Counted from the stretch's first letter, positions 1 through 11,792 are shown. The stretch: DNA of 64,000 bases from Schistosoma mansoni (GCF_000237925.1 NC_031496.1:22017038-22081037); one strand, 5' to 3'. Numbers and translations: made by a program. The notes: generated by a model not told the origin, from the sequence alone.

Positions 1-98
1 TGGCGTTATCTATTTATTTACGGAGTCCTGATAGCCACTTGCTTGTGCAATGGGGTGAAGTTTAAATTCACTTGATATTGTTTGTTTGAATCTATTCT
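1..98 (-). repeat. Sm-alpha-like SINE, head-to-tail junction piece
   Basis: At the window edge. It contains the region upstream of the tRNA-like A box (GTCCTGATAGCCACTTGC, CAATGGGGTGAAG) fused to the 3' end of a neighbouring unit (ATTGTTTGTTTGAATC). The ribozyme part, if present, lies outside. Confidence 0.75.
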
Positions 99-524
99 TA
101 ACTGATTTCTAAACTAGATACAATTATATTCGTAATAATGAACCATCTTTTAATTTTAGATTTAAACTTTGATTATATAATTAAATTCACTAATTTTGTA
201 CAAGAATAATTCATGAAACTTTCTGGGTTTATATGTAACATTCTAATTTTTTAGCAATAACATAACAATAAAACTATTTATAACCTTAAAATATGCTAAT
301 GAACTGATTAGAGTAAATTCTGTATTTACATTTTATTTTTGTACATTTGAGTAGTATATTTATATGATGATTAGAATTTAATTAATTTTCTATGTTATAT
401 TTGTAACTGTATATGATAAGCTTAATAATTTGAAAACTTTTGGTTTCAAGATGATTTTTTAGCTTAGTTTTAATTAGAAGATAATTGATTTCAATGTTCC
501 GTTTTTAATAAACATTTATTGATT

Positions 525-945
525 TAAATTCATTTGGTATTGTTTGGTCAAATCTTCTCGTTGATGTTTAGGACTGAAATTGATCCGTCTGTTATTGACC
601 ATATGTGCATTCTGTGCGTGTTGTCTCGATATAGTCCTAATTCACAAGCATTGTAAGCAAAGATGAATAGTGGCTGGCAGTGGAATCCAGGACGCGTGTT
701 TTGTCCTATTTGGGACTAGTCAGCTGGATGTACCTGCATCTCAGATTTGATGTTCACTGTAATTGGATAACGCGATGGCGTTTGAAGCAAACGGTACTAG
801 GTTTGAGTCAATTGCAGTCCGAAACGTCAATGGGAACATCAACTTTGAGATGCAGGTACATCAAGCTGACGAGTCCCAAATGGGACGAAACGGGCGATCT
901 GGATTTCACTGCAAGCCACTTTTCATCTTTGCTTATAATATTCAT
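525..945. repeat. Sm-alpha-like SINE fold-back
   Basis: A minus-oriented copy (about 525-755) is joined at its tRNA-like part to a plus-oriented copy (756-945). The plus half keeps CTGACGAG, a TCCC/GGGA stem and GAAAC; its cleavage triplet is ATC. The minus half has CTGACTAG and ACAAAAC changes that should disable its ribozyme. Confidence 0.8.
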
Positions 946-1002
946 TGATTTAATTGTATTAATTGTATTACAATAGAATGAACAGATTACTTATAAACTT
1001 AC

Positions 1003-1297
1003 TAAAAATATTCTTCTGTAGAAGAAAACACTTTACCACTTCCATTAATTTTTAGACTAGCTATTGACAAATTGACCAATTCATTTAGTTCATATTTATG
1101 TGAAGCATTTAATATAGAATGATTGATCAATCTTTCATAAACGGTGACACAAGAATTTGTATTCCACCAATTATTACATCCATCCCATGGTATATGTGGT
1201 TTCATAGCGTCAATCATATAGAACAGTGCCCATGCAATAATTGTATTATAATACCATGCTGTATAACTTGCGATTATACAAATTCCAAAACCAACGC
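1003..1297 (-). CDS. SERT: SLC6 monoamine transporter, exon 3 (TM3 and extracellular loop 2)
   Basis: A 295-nt exon, with acceptor TTTAG before 1297 and donor GTAAGT from 1002 downward. It continues exon 2 in phase (Gly codon split G/GC). It encodes GVGFGICIIASYTAW and then YYNTIIAWALFYMIDAM, which is TM3. The YYNTI-AWAL string is closer to serotonin than to dopamine transporters, which have FYNVI. Extracellular loop 2 follows, with Pro-Trp, Cys, Asn-rich WWNTNSC (the family's disulfide cysteines nine residues apart) and Asn-glycosylation sequons such as NHS and NAS. The exon ends EEYF plus two bases (TA) of a probable Tyr codon, like EEFY at the same place in vertebrate SERT. The rest of the gene (TM4-12) lies outside the window. 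Confidence 0.92.
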
Positions 1298-1447
1298 CTA
1301 AATGTTAAGTAAATGGAAAGATAATGAAAGATTTTCAACTGAGTCAACAAAGACATATCATTGAATAAGTATCGTAAATTAATTGTTTTATGAATTTTAA
1401 CAGATTAAAAGTAAATCTAATGGTTGCATTAATCAGTCGATGAAAGA

Positions 1448-1590
1448 TAGACCACCATAGAAAACCTGGAAGCACTGGACGGCCGAATGGGATCATGGAT
1501 GCTCACTGCTGAGGAATCTCACAATAAGACGAAACGGCCGTCCAGTGCTTCTAGGTTTCCCATGGTGGTCTAGCTTTAATTGACTGATAA
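1448..1590. repeat. HHR-SINE B fold-back
   Basis: Left arm TAGACCACCATAGAAAACC to GGACGGCCG (1451-1487), then the forward ribozyme and tail (1490-1590). The arms meet at a short loop. Confidence 0.82.
1503..1548 (+). ncRNA. Hammerhead ribozyme, SINE B type
   Basis: Core CTGAGGA, stem II TCT/AGA with a CACAATA loop, GAAAC, palindromic ACGG/CCGT stem III and cleavage after GTC (1540-1542). Stem I TCACTG pairs with CAGTGC except at the outermost base. Confidence 0.75.
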
Positions 1591-2389
1591 ATTCCAACCA
1601 CTAAATTACTGAAATCTTCTCAAAACCTCCTTCTAATAAAAGTAAATTATTGAATTTTTGATTCCACTCAAAGATAATGAAAAAAAATTCAAATAAATGC
1701 TTTATGAACTATTGTTCAAAGAAATAGCAAAGAAAATCACAGGTAACAAAATTGCTACCAAAGGATTATTTATAGTTTTATTCGACTGTTTAATTCATTC
1801 AGTTGTTCGAATGTACCTTCAGAGATAAAACAATGTCTAAATTATGCTAGACTATTGTGTATAATGAAAGTAGTGAACTACAAATGAAAGCTAGTCATTA
1901 AGACTCATGAAAATTCTGGAATTAAACAACGCATGTAATTTCATTTGTATATTCTGAAACGTTTTACGTTGTCATTAGTAATCAGCTGATAACCTTGAAG
2001 ATATATTTTATGTTGTAGTTCGTTATCTTGGAGAAACTGATGTGTGTCGTGAGCTATGGAATTATGTAGCCTAGTTTCAAATTGTGAGTCGCTTCCACTG
2101 AGTTATTTTAACTTCTAATGAACTTTTATAAGACGGAAATTTTTGCAAACATTAATGTGTATTGTGTTTATTCATTTTCAAGTATTGTTCGAATTTTATC
2201 GATCACGCTATTTGGGGCCTGATTTCATTTGTCTCCAACTACCAAACATATAAGCATATTGTACGTAACATAGAGTCTGAGTTATCTATTCGGTGATATT
2301 TGGGATTGAGATTTTACCAGTCTCTGCTTGGATATGTGGACCCTGTTAGGATCACCTCGAAATAGCTGTTACTTCTCAAGTTATTTAAA

Positions 2390-2700
2390 ATGGATGGATT
2401 GTGGCTGATACTTGAATCCTTTTTAGAACCAGTCATCTGAATGTACTTGCATCCCAATGTTGATATACAAATTAGATCTCAAACCTAGTTATAATGATAT
2501 AAACTTGATACTCGTTCAAGAAGTTAAAGACTACCTGAACTGAGTAGCTAATGGAATAAGACTTTCAATTGTAAGGTACTGGATTAAAATTTTAGTATGT
2601 ACATCAACAGTGAGATCCTAGTACATCTAGATGACAAGTCTTATTTAAAACAAAACATGTATCCTTGATTCTATTGTTAGACATAGTCTATCTATTCTTA
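2390..2700. repeat. Old Sm-alpha-like fold-back
   Basis: Faint inverted halves: 2395-2490 (minus, with CATCTGAATGTACTTGCAT) and 2590-2700 (plus, with TACATCTAGATGACAAGTC). Strongly diverged; no intact ribozyme. Confidence 0.4.
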
Positions 2701-2999
2701 ATAAATGGAATTCATATTATCATTCTGTTATAGAATTTCATTAACATTAAGAATTAAAGAAACCTGAGCTTAATTATGATTTAATAAACAACCAGTTTGA
2801 ATATGTTACAGACGTTTCATTTCTACATTTCTGTCCTTTAAATAGACTCATTATTATGATTATTATTTTTCATTTTAATAAGTCTGAAATATATTGAACT
2901 AAATAAATGACAGAAATGTTTGTAATTTGATAAGTTTGATTATTATTATTATTGTTTTATATATTACATGTATTTTTTTAAAAATAAAATTTTTGATAT

Positions 3000-3285
3000 C
3001 AGAAGGGGTTTTGTGGATATTATAATGATTTCAATAGTTGAGATCATGAATCAGTTGAAGCTAGACCATTATGGAAAACGTGGAAGCTTTGGAAAGCTAT
3101 TTCGTCCCACTGTGGGACTCCTTAATAGTGCGCATCCATGATCCCACCTCGCGAGATTCAAATCCAGGACCTATCAGTCTCGCGCGCGAGCGCTTAACCA
3201 TTAGACCACTGAGCAGGCATCGAATGGTGTTATTGTCTAACTTCAACCGATCCACGAAATTGAGAGACACATCCATCAATGTTTT
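3000..3285 (-). repeat. HHR-SINE B
   Basis: Nearly full unit in reverse, from AGAAGGGGTTTTGTGG through a decayed ribozyme to the tRNA-like head. In its own orientation the head has A box TGGTCTAATGG, a GCGCGCGAG arm and B box GGATTTGAATCT. It ends in the AACTTCAACCGATCCACG leader. Confidence 0.85.
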
Positions 3286-3599
3286 TAATTTACTAATGTA
3301 GATTTATATGAAGCGAAAGTGTATCTTAGATCCATGGTAAGAATTGTTTACAATCAATAAATTAACGGTAACAAGATATATACATAGCAACTACTTCTTA
3401 CCATGAGCTTTTTTCTTGATAAAATCAGATTTATATCCTAAAGAGAGTTATCCATGATGTACTGCATGATGTAGTATTATGCAGTGATGATAATCATTAG
3501 TAATCGATATGTAGTTTTCGTGAAAATGACTAAAGCAAAACCAGTAAACTAGTTTATATTCATACCACTATAATCTCATTTAAACGGCCACATAAGTTT

Positions 3600-3716
3600 C
3601 AAATTGTGACTTTTGATTGATAGTTTTCAAATTAGCTGTTTACTGTATGGTTGTCAGATTTTCTTCAGATAGTCCGATTATCCCCATCCGTCTTCTTGTT
3701 CACTACAATATTACTT
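3600..3716 (+). mobile_element. Fragment of LTR-like family A (fossil)
   Basis: Matches only the 3' third of family A (AGCTGTTTACTGTATGGTTG and the TCTTCTTGTTCACTACA end). Incomplete and old. Confidence 0.5.
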
Positions 3717-5599
3717 TTTTACCAATAATGTTTTTTCGGAATAAAGTCAAGTTGGTTGCCTATTCAAATCACTACCAACAAATCCTTGTTTGATGAGGTG
3801 CTCCTATTTGAAGTATTACAATTAGAAAGAAGCTAGCTATATCTTGAATGACAGACTAATGGAGGCTGTTGGAATTTTTAGGTAGCGAATATCACTTTTT
3901 CACTTTCCTGTCGATTAGAAGTTTCTATTCGACCAAAGAGTAAATTACTTGATTTTGCTCTTCCTATGATGAGAAATTAACTATCAGCTCATTTAGTTAA
4001 TGAATAAGTGAATAACTCTCTGAATGCTTTGGAAGGGGTCGAATGATGATTTATTCACACTCAGTTGACAGGCATCATGTGATAGATGAAATTAAATAAT
4101 TTCTATTATTCTACAGAATACATTCGTCGTTTCTCAACTAAGTTTTCTCTCTTTTTCTACGTATAGCAGGATCTGCAGTGATCAAAATTTAGAAATCTAA
4201 TTTATGTGTTCCGAAGAAATTTGTGGGATTTAGATCACTTATTTGGGATCTAGTACTTACAGATGGTTGTATTAATTTTTATTTTATGTCATTTATGCTC
4301 CAACAGCCTGATAAAAATGCTTTGTAAACATGTATGATATTGATCTTTTCCACATATATAACGTTTTAAATTTCAACCAATCTCTCTTTCGAACTGTTAT
4401 TCGACAAGAGTCATAAGAATGTGCTTCCTTACAAATATGTTTTCGCTAATCAGATTTCAAACAGTCATTATGCTGAATAAAATGGTTATAATGATTAAAA
4501 TATATGAGACATTTTGCTAATTCAATAAATTTACAAACGACGGTAGGAGTTCAGATGTTTTACCTATTGTTATGATGACCTATTTATGTAAAAAATGTTA
4601 TTTAAAAGGGACCTTGTTTAGTTTGCTAACTTACTAGCAGCAATTATTTAAACTAACCGAACTCTAAGTAAATGTACAGATATTTTATGTTAACCATATT
4701 ATTCAAGCACAGAATATACTTATTGTATGTAGTGGTACCTGAAACTATCTAACATCATTGATAATTTACTATGACACCATGTTACTTAATTTACTCATCG
4801 ATGAAAACTGAGTTCTGCTAATCAGACTACCAATGTAACATAATAGTGTAAGGATTCACTTTGAAAACAAAAATCAGTCATGTAGGTTTCAGATAAACCT
4901 TGTCAATCAATATTTTCAAGTAAGAGATTTAAATTTTGACAAATGATGGTTTCAATAATTTCCTGACCTAAAATTATCCAACAGCTTATTTGACTGGAAT
5001 TCCGAGGCTAAAGACTGAGAAACTTATACTCAAAAACAATATACGAATGATTGATGGTAAGCCAGCAACTTAATGTCAAATATTATTCAAGAAATAATGA
5101 TTGAAATCAGTTTTATTTTAATGGAATACCTTGTGATTTGAAGTACTGGCGGTTAATTTCTTGTTTCAGAGAATACATCATCCTTTAAGCAGTAACCTTG
5201 GTTGTAATAAACTGATTTTTGGACTAACATATGACTCAACCGATTGTTTTAATTTACTTATATTTATTATTCATGTAACACCTAATTTTATGTTCAGTTT
5301 AATAAAGTTTAAACTGTTAGACTTAAAATTTACTGAAATTAAACAATCGTATATAATCCATTTCTATATAAAAAAAACAGTGTTTATTGCTGTCATGGGA
5401 ATAAGCTGAGATTTCTCTTAGGTTACTTTTTCTTAAAATAGCTGTCAAGACTATTGAGAAATGAATATTTTTAAAATGATCTAGTTTTTGAATAAAAAGA
5501 ACCCAGTTACAACTTATCATTGTTTGAGTTCACACATCAAACAATCAACAGTCAAAGTAGTATCAGTGTGGTGTTGTAAAGATTATCAAGTTTTTTTCA

Positions 5600-5805
5600 T
5601 TGAGATCATGAACCGATTATTGTTAGACCACGGTTGAAAACGTGGAGACATTGGACTGCCGTTTTGTCCTATTCGGGGACTCCTTAGCAGTGAGCATCCA
5701 CAATCCCACTCGTGAGATTTGAACCGAAGACCTTCGGTCTCGCGCACGAACGCTTAACCTTTAGACCACTGAACCAGCTACCAAAGGTGTTAATCTCAAT
5801 TATTT
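5600..5805 (-). repeat. HHR-SINE B, older copy
   Basis: In reverse it has tail, ribozyme (CTAAGGAG and AAAAC changes) and tRNA-like head with reverse B box GATTTGAACC and reverse A box CCTTTAGACCA. Probably inactive ribozyme. Confidence 0.8.
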
Positions 5806-6218
5806 TCTTTTACAAGTTTACCAAATAATATTCGTGAAATTTTTAACCGTATTATGAAATTATACACAGTTTTATGAATAATATTTGTCTTAATTAACCC
5901 TATAAATATATATATGCGCATAAAAATAAGAAGTAAAATACCGTTGAAGAACTATTTGGACAATTCGAAAATTCTTCCGTTGATATTTGACGATTCAGGT
6001 AAATTTGTTATTTCTGGCTTAAATCACTTTGTAGTAAACTAGTGATTGACTTAGTTCTATCAATTAATAACAGAGATTTTCAAACATTTTCATTGTTACT
6101 CATGTTAATTATTAAGTTTAATTATACCAGAATAATAATCTTATTTACAGTAGCTGAAGTGATTTCTTTTCTCTTGTTATTTTTGTTGGTGTTTTCTATT
6201 TGTATCTTCCCATACATA

Positions 6219-6424
6219 TATATTTTCACCCCATTGCACAAGCAAATGTCTGTCAGGACTTCGTAACTAAGTGGATAACGCCATGGCGTTTGAAGCGAAC
6301 GGTACTGTGTTCAAGTCACACAGTGAACATCAACTCCGAGATGCAGGTACATCCGGCTGACGAGTCCCAAATAGGACGAAACGCGCATCGTGGATTCCAC
6401 TGCTAGCCACTATCCATCTTTGCT
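6219..6424 (+). repeat. Sm-alpha-like SINE
   Basis: It runs from CACCCCATTGCACAAGC through the tRNA-like head (A box near 6268, B-box-like GTTCAAGTC near 6309) and the hammerhead to CCATCTTTGCTA. It lies about 65 bases from transporter exon 2. Confidence 0.88.
6351..6398 (+). ncRNA. Hammerhead ribozyme, Sm-alpha type
   Basis: Core CTGACGAG, stem II GTCC/GGAC with a CAAATA loop, GAAAC, and cleavage triplet ATC after GCGC. Stem I (ATCCGG with GTGGAT) has four pairs and one mismatch at the cleavage-proximal position, so activity may be reduced. Confidence 0.7.
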
Positions 6425-6486
6425 AATAAAACAAATAATTTATCAAAACATTAATTTAATTCAGTTAATAAACACGTTTAACATAC

Positions 6487-6621
6487 CACTGAACAAAGGG
6501 CATATTCTTTTCCATACTGTTAAACAACCACTGCGCTGATATTGTCCTAATGCCAATTCAAGATAAAATAAAGGTAGTCCACCAAAAATGTACATAACTA
6601 GATAAGGTATTAGAAATGCAC
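6487..6621 (-). CDS. SERT: SLC6 monoamine transporter, exon 2 (TM2 region)
   Basis: This 135-nt internal exon is flanked by a polypyrimidine-TACAG acceptor and a GTATGT donor, both in phase with exons 1 and 3. It encodes [15 protein letters not shown], then [17 protein letters not shown], then [13 protein letters not shown]. This is the end of TM1, all of TM2 and the conserved ELALGQ block of SLC6 proteins; serotonin transporters have a matching RKICPIFKG stretch. It has no stop or frame damage. It lies about 28 kb from exon 1, across a repeat-filled intron. The exon is too short and AT-rich to stand out as a long open frame and was found by family similarity and splice sites. Confidence 0.93.
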
Positions 6622-7013
6622 CTGTAGGGAAAAAAAGTAAACAAAATACAAGTGATGTTGTGATACATTCCTAATGCATTTTACTCAATAAATCATAAGC
6701 GACATGGATAACAATTATTCATCTTAATGAATGAAATAATTGATTGTTAAGATTTTTGTTTGTTTGTGAATCTTTCTATCTGATCCAAAAACTGTTAAGC
6801 TTCACATCTTTTACTAATTATTTTTATTTAGGGTCATTAGTGAAAAAGAAGTATAAAGGTAATAGTGAGACTGATATTTTTTGTTTAATAAATGAATTAA
6901 GTGAAAATGTTAATGTCATACATGGTCATAGGTTTATGAATCTCTAGAAAAAAAGATAAAGTTGATATATAAAAAACCATAACTGTAACTGGTACAGGAT
7001 TGTTTGATACTGC

Positions 7014-7534
7014 CCCTGAATGTCCTGGTACGCTCGAGAGTGGGAAGAGTCCGCTCTCCCTCTCGAAATGCTCTCACATGGCCACGCGAATATATAGCCT
7101 CTGTCAGGGAAGTCCTACTCAATGCCTTCTCGTGGCATAACTGTTGTTTACGAAATTGAGAAGGCGGAAAGTGAATGTCCAGCGCTTTAACCGGGTCGGT
7201 GGATACGGAGGGTCCACCTTGGGAAGTAGAAAAACCCTGATATCAAAGCAATGGTGCATATGGACTCCAGTATCTTGAGGGAACAAATGGCTTATGAATC
7301 AATCGTTGATCACCGGCTACCATAGGACTGCATCTCCTTACGATGTTCCACTGCCTTGTGGATTAGACCTTTAAATTAGGCACCGGGTGTGGCCCCCTAA
7401 GAAAACCACCTGCTTCGGTTTGGGCACCCGGAAAGTATCACAGCCCTCACACTAATCAAATGAGATTTGTGTGGCGTATATACATCTGGTGCCTCCTTTG
7501 TACCGATATTTATGTGTTCAAATAAATAAATGAA
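7014..7534 (+). repeat. Unclassified retroposed repeat E (521 bp)
   Basis: Begins CCCTGAATGTCCTGG and ends with an AAAT repeat tail (CAAATAAATAAATGAA). Flanked by a perfect 13-bp duplication TGTTTGATACTGC (7001-7013, 7535-7547). It is more GC-rich than its surroundings and has no conserved open frame. Tail and duplication fit movement by LINE machinery. Whether it is a SINE or a LINE remnant is open. Confidence 0.8.
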
Positions 7535-8077
7535 TGTTTGATACTGCTCTTCTCAGTTTGTTGATTTTGTAGCCATGTATGAAGCTTATACATTCAGGTC
7601 ATGAATAAAACAGTTGTCTGAAGATGTTTTACGATATACCAAGATTTCGAAAATGAATTAGAGGAATTCTTTGACTACGTATAGGTTGATTTGTCACGAA
7701 TGATTGCCAAAACAAAATATTGAAAAACAGCTTTTTTTTTATCGACATGAAATCCTAACTAGAAGATGGTAGGCATTTATAGATAAAGAATTTCTTATTT
7801 ACTGAAAGGAGCTTTGATGACATCACTATGATGACAATTAATCACATGTCAACAACAAAGGTTTATATACAACAGAAAAATCAAATAAAAGACGTCCAGT
7901 TAACTTTAAATCTTTCAATTTGAATAATTTCAAAGGATTCCTATGTGTTTTACTTAATTTCCTCTTTTTATTAAACTCTAAATAAAAAGTTTCATATTGA
8001 CTACTTTCTTTTGGAATCTTTTGAATAAAAGGTCATTTTTGAAAAAGAATTCAATTAGATTTCTTAACAAAAAATTA

Positions 8078-8404
8078 TGTTAGAAGGGGTTTTTGTGAAT
8101 ATTATAGTAATTTTAATAGTTGATATCATGAGTCAATTAAAGCTAGACCACCATGAAAAACCTGAAAGAACTGGAAGGCTGTTTGGTCCTATCGTGGGAT
8201 TCCTCAGTAGTACGCATTCATAATTAAGCGTTCGCGCGCGAAAACGATAGGTACTGAGTTCGAATCTCGCGAGACAGGATCGTGGATGCACACTGCTGCG
8301 GAGTCTCGCAATAGAACGAAACGGCCATTCAGTTCTTCCAGGTTTTTCATGGTGATCTAGCTTCAATTGACTTATGATCTCAATTATTAAAATAGATTTC
8401 CATT
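8078..8404. repeat. HHR-SINE B fold-back, long arms
   Basis: Reverse arm 8080-8222 and forward arm 8260-8392 flank a tRNA-like loop (TTAAGCGTTCGCGCGCG, B box GAGTTCGAATCTC). Only the left arm carries the AGAAGGGGTTTTTGTG end. The 9-bp repeat AAAAAATTA (8069-8077, 8405-8413) may be the target duplication. The forward ribozyme reads CTGCGGAG, so it is damaged. Confidence 0.85.
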
Positions 8405-8737
8405 AAAAAATTACTAGACAGATTTGTTTGTTGTGTTTTTTTATTGAAATATGATTTAATGGTAACTGGTATAATTAACTATGATATATAACTAACAGTA
8501 ATGTAAAAGGATTAATTCTATGAATACATAAATTAAGAGATATTGTTTATTTTAATTATAGTTAATCAACAGTAGGATGATAGAGATTTTAAGAATAATA
8601 AGAGACAATTTTCTAGTTATTTGATTACATAATAGGATATACAAAGCTGAAAATCTTATTTCCAGAATTTTTTTGCTGTTGAAAATATTTATTGTTTTTA
8701 ATTTCTGTTTTGTTGGTTGTGAGTAGTGATAATTGAG

Positions 8738-8927
8738 TCTTAAATAGAACGAAATGTGAGTCCTAAATTCTATTGCTAGCCATTGTATATATTTTCATAT
8801 AATACTTGTGAATAAAAGCAATATTGAGATAATACGCATTGAATACACGTATTTCAATCAGAGACTTATCAACTGCAGTCCTAAACATCCATGAGAAGAT
8901 TCAAGTAAACAATATCAAATGAACTTG
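8738..8927 (+). repeat. Diverged Sm-alpha-like SINE 3' part
   Basis: Ordered matches to the tail: GAGTCCTAAATTC, TTGCTAGCCA, a CTTGTGAATAAAAGC string, AGAGACTTATCAACTGCAGT and AAGATTCAAG. No ribozyme core survives. Confidence 0.6.
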
Positions 8928-9119
8928 TAGAATGAAGTTAGAAATTATTGTTAATGATTTGTTATTGTTGTTTGTTCAAGTACTTTTTGGTTTACAGTAA
9001 AAATGTTATCTCTGTTTTCGGGTGAAGAAAGTTTCTAAGGGAATGAAATAAATACATTTCTGTGATTAATAAATAGTATTATTTAACTTTTTTAAATGTG
9101 ACTCGGTTTTTTATTTACT

Positions 9120-9154
9120 CTGAAGAAGTAGCCTACAATTAGTCACGAAACGTC
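9120..9154 (+). ncRNA. Hammerhead-like motif in a Penelope-type repeat
   Basis: CTGAAGA and ACGAAACGTC surround a hairpin, in a repeat (about 9110-9270) also found near 14700. The order core-hairpin-GAAAC-GTC fits a minimal hammerhead, but stem III would be two pairs and stem II is imperfect in this copy. Not proven to be a ribozyme. Confidence 0.4.
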
Positions 9155-9901
9155 AGAAATACAATTTTTCCACTCATTGGAATATAACAAAAATATATTC
9201 ATTATAAACTCTCTATCTGATGATCAGTTTATTTGAGATTATCAAGTCCAACCTTGGTATTGATAACTATTTCTTTAATTAGTTGATAAATTTACTTCGG
9301 TTATTCTTCAATATTCAAAGTAGATCGCAGGTAAGGACTATTTTACAGTCCATTATGTCCTATAACAAATTAGTAACTTTTAAATAAATTCGGTTAACTT
9401 CGGTTTTTTTTATTTTTCTGCTGTTCAATTTGACTTGTATAACAATGGATGTAATATAACCTTACAGATCCATAATGGTGATAGCAATTAAAGAATACGA
9501 TACTGTAAAGGAGAGTTAACAAAGTTTCTGTGGTATAACAAGTAAATCTTAAATACGCAAATTGTTTTATGTAGAATCATACTTGGATGATAACCGATTG
9601 ATTAATCTTAATGACAACTAATGTCAAATTATTTTTAGAACGTTTGGTTACAATATTTGTCTAACGAGTTAAGGTTGTTTACACAGAAAAGAAACTACAA
9701 CGGTAGGTAAACAAAAAAAAACGAATTTTATCATTTTTTTTTATATAATTAAAATAAAGAATTGTAATTATAAGGAAAGGAAGGTGGATAATTTCCGGGC
9801 AAACACAATACTTTGAAGTAAATTTAATGTACTTTTTTTCATTTGTTGACTTAAGTAATATTTTCTAATGTTGATAAAATATAGAGAATAGTCAAAATAA
9901 T

Positions 9902-10204
9902 TGTGGTGTGGTCTACTTATATCCATATAAGTAGTATATGGTGATGGTCAGATACAGAATGTATTTTGACAGAAGATCGATAAGGAAAGAACAGGAATGA
10001 AGCGCAATCGGTACGAAAATGCATGAACAATGAAATCAGAGAAAACGGACTGATATTTACAGAAGGAACAGTGAGGATTGAGACAATTAATTGCTAATTT
10101 TCAAATTAACTGTTTACTGTATAGTTATCGGAATTTAGTGAGATGATCTGTAATTTATGCTTAAATACGTTCGATTGTCCCCGCCCATGTTCTTGTTCAC
10201 TACA
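9902..10204 (+). mobile_element. Probable solo LTR, family A (fossil)
   Basis: A 303-bp unit beginning TGTGGTG and ending CACTACA, with 4-bp flanking duplication TAAT. Copies at 31685-31989 and 25324-25628 have the same length and ends. No internal coding region. Family not assigned. Age: old to moderate, judged by difference between copies. Confidence 0.62.
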
Positions 10205-10318
10205 TAATGTGCAAAATATAGAGCAGAACATTTGTTGTTTGAAGAAAATCACTTTTATTATTATTATTATTAAACAGAAACAGTGTTATTTTATGTTAGA
10301 TCCGAAAATTAGATCTTT

Positions 10319-10476
10319 ATCACAAGGGGGTTTTGTGGGAATTTTTGTAATTTTATAGATGAGATCACGAGTCAATTGAAGCTAGACCACTATGGAAAAC
10401 CTGGACAAAACGGCCGTCCAGTACATCAAGGTTTTCCATGGTGGTCTAGCGTCAATTGACTCATGATCTCATTTAT
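10319..10476. repeat. HHR-SINE B fold-back, 158 bp, with target duplication
   Basis: Two arms of about 50 bases (GAGTCAATTGAAGCTAGACC and its reverse) around a short loop ending in the ACGGCCGTC stem III. The perfect 14-bp duplication AAAATTAGATCTTT is at 10305-10318 and 10477-10490. The left arm alone has the GGGGGTTTTGTGG end. Ribozyme and tRNA head are missing. Confidence 0.9.
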
Positions 10477-10984
10477 AAAATTAGATCTTTCACAGTTACC
10501 ATTTTCATAGTTTAATATCATTAAGATCATAAAAAATTTATATTATTTTGTTCATTCAAAAATCAACTGTAAAACAATGTTTTTTTACTGTCGATTAGAA
10601 ATAATCCCTCCCCCTAGATTTAATTGTTAGTTGGTTCTGTAATTCTTGAATCATTTTATTAAAAAATCTGTAAAACTGATTGAATATAAGAAAATGAAAT
10701 TACTTTTTTTTAGTTTTAGTTTCTGAATGAAGAAATAATTTCACCATTTTAAAATAAGGCATATTATATATGTAGTTACCATAGGATCAACCGTTTGTAC
10801 AAAAAAATATATAAAACAATGATTTAAAATGAATTCAGCATTTTCATTGATTAGAAATTATACACAAGTGAGAGGGTATCGTAGTTTAATGAATCATGAA
10901 TACGGGTCTATAACTTCCCTTTAGTGTGAATATTAATAAAAATGAATTGAATTTTAGCTACAATTTACAACGTTGTGTGGTTAT

Positions 10985-10997
10985 ATTATATTATATA

Positions 10998-11032
<35 letters not shown>

Positions 11033-11033
11033 G
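10985..11033. repeat. AT microsatellite
   Basis: An interrupted TA dinucleotide run directly left of repeat F. Confidence 0.9.
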
Positions 11034-11460
11034 CAATGCTTCGCAAATCTTTCACCTCCATAACCGTTATCATACAAACCTTAACAGTGCATTGAAATCA
11101 GAAGGCAAAGGAGAAGCTGTAACTACAGTTTATTATCAAATAACGCAGGCCATAAAGCTACAAGCGAATGAGAAAGTGTCAGCGAGCAAGCGCGAGCAAT
11201 TACATATTCAAATGTTTAGTCAAATCACATAAGAGCACAGCAAAGCGGATGTTAATATTAGAATACTAGTACATACATACATGGGGAGGCGGATGAGTAA
11301 TCAAATGATATTTAAACAACCAACTTCTTGGCTGGAGTCTGTCATGTGCTCAAGTGATCATAACAGTATAAAGATATATGCGGATTGTTACTATCCAAAT
11401 GACGGCTTAACCAAAATTAACCATAATCGACATTGGGTGTAACGTAGTTGTTATAATAAT
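11033..11460 (+). repeat. Unclassified repeat F
   Basis: Shares an ordered series of blocks with 19258-19725 and 43412-43880: TGCTTCGCAAATC, AAATCAGAAGGCAAAGG, TTATTATCAAATAACGCAGG, CATACATGGGGAGG, TTACTATCCAAATGACG and AACCATAATCGACATTGGG. It lies against an AT microsatellite on its left. Confidence 0.7.
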
Positions 11461-11792
11461 GTATTATTAATTGAACGTTTATACTTCTAATGAAATAATG
11501 CACATTCCATTGGTGTTAAAAATTGAATAGTTTTGTAACATAGAACAATTATACTTTACTGTTTTATTAAGGTCACTTTTAAAATATAAAAAAAATTCGG
11601 AAAATGAATTTTGTTTTAATCTTGATATTTTTAGAAAGCTTATTTTTTTGTAAAAAAATAATATACATGTAGAACAATCTGTTTAGATCATTACTGAAAC
11701 TTATTATTGAAATGAATGAAATATTTACATATACCATTCTCCTATGATGTAATAGTTATGACTAAAGTTTACAATCATGTGTATATTGAAAT

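Larger units (their letters stand above)
1298..6486 (-). other. SLC6 transporter intron 2 (5.2 kb)
   Basis: Intron between the CPLFSG and GVGFGI codons. It contains three HHR-SINE B pieces, one old Sm-alpha fold-back, an old LTR-like fragment and most of one younger Sm-alpha copy at 6219-6424, close to the exon 2 donor. Positions 3720-5590 show AT-rich sequence without recognisable elements. Confidence 0.88.
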
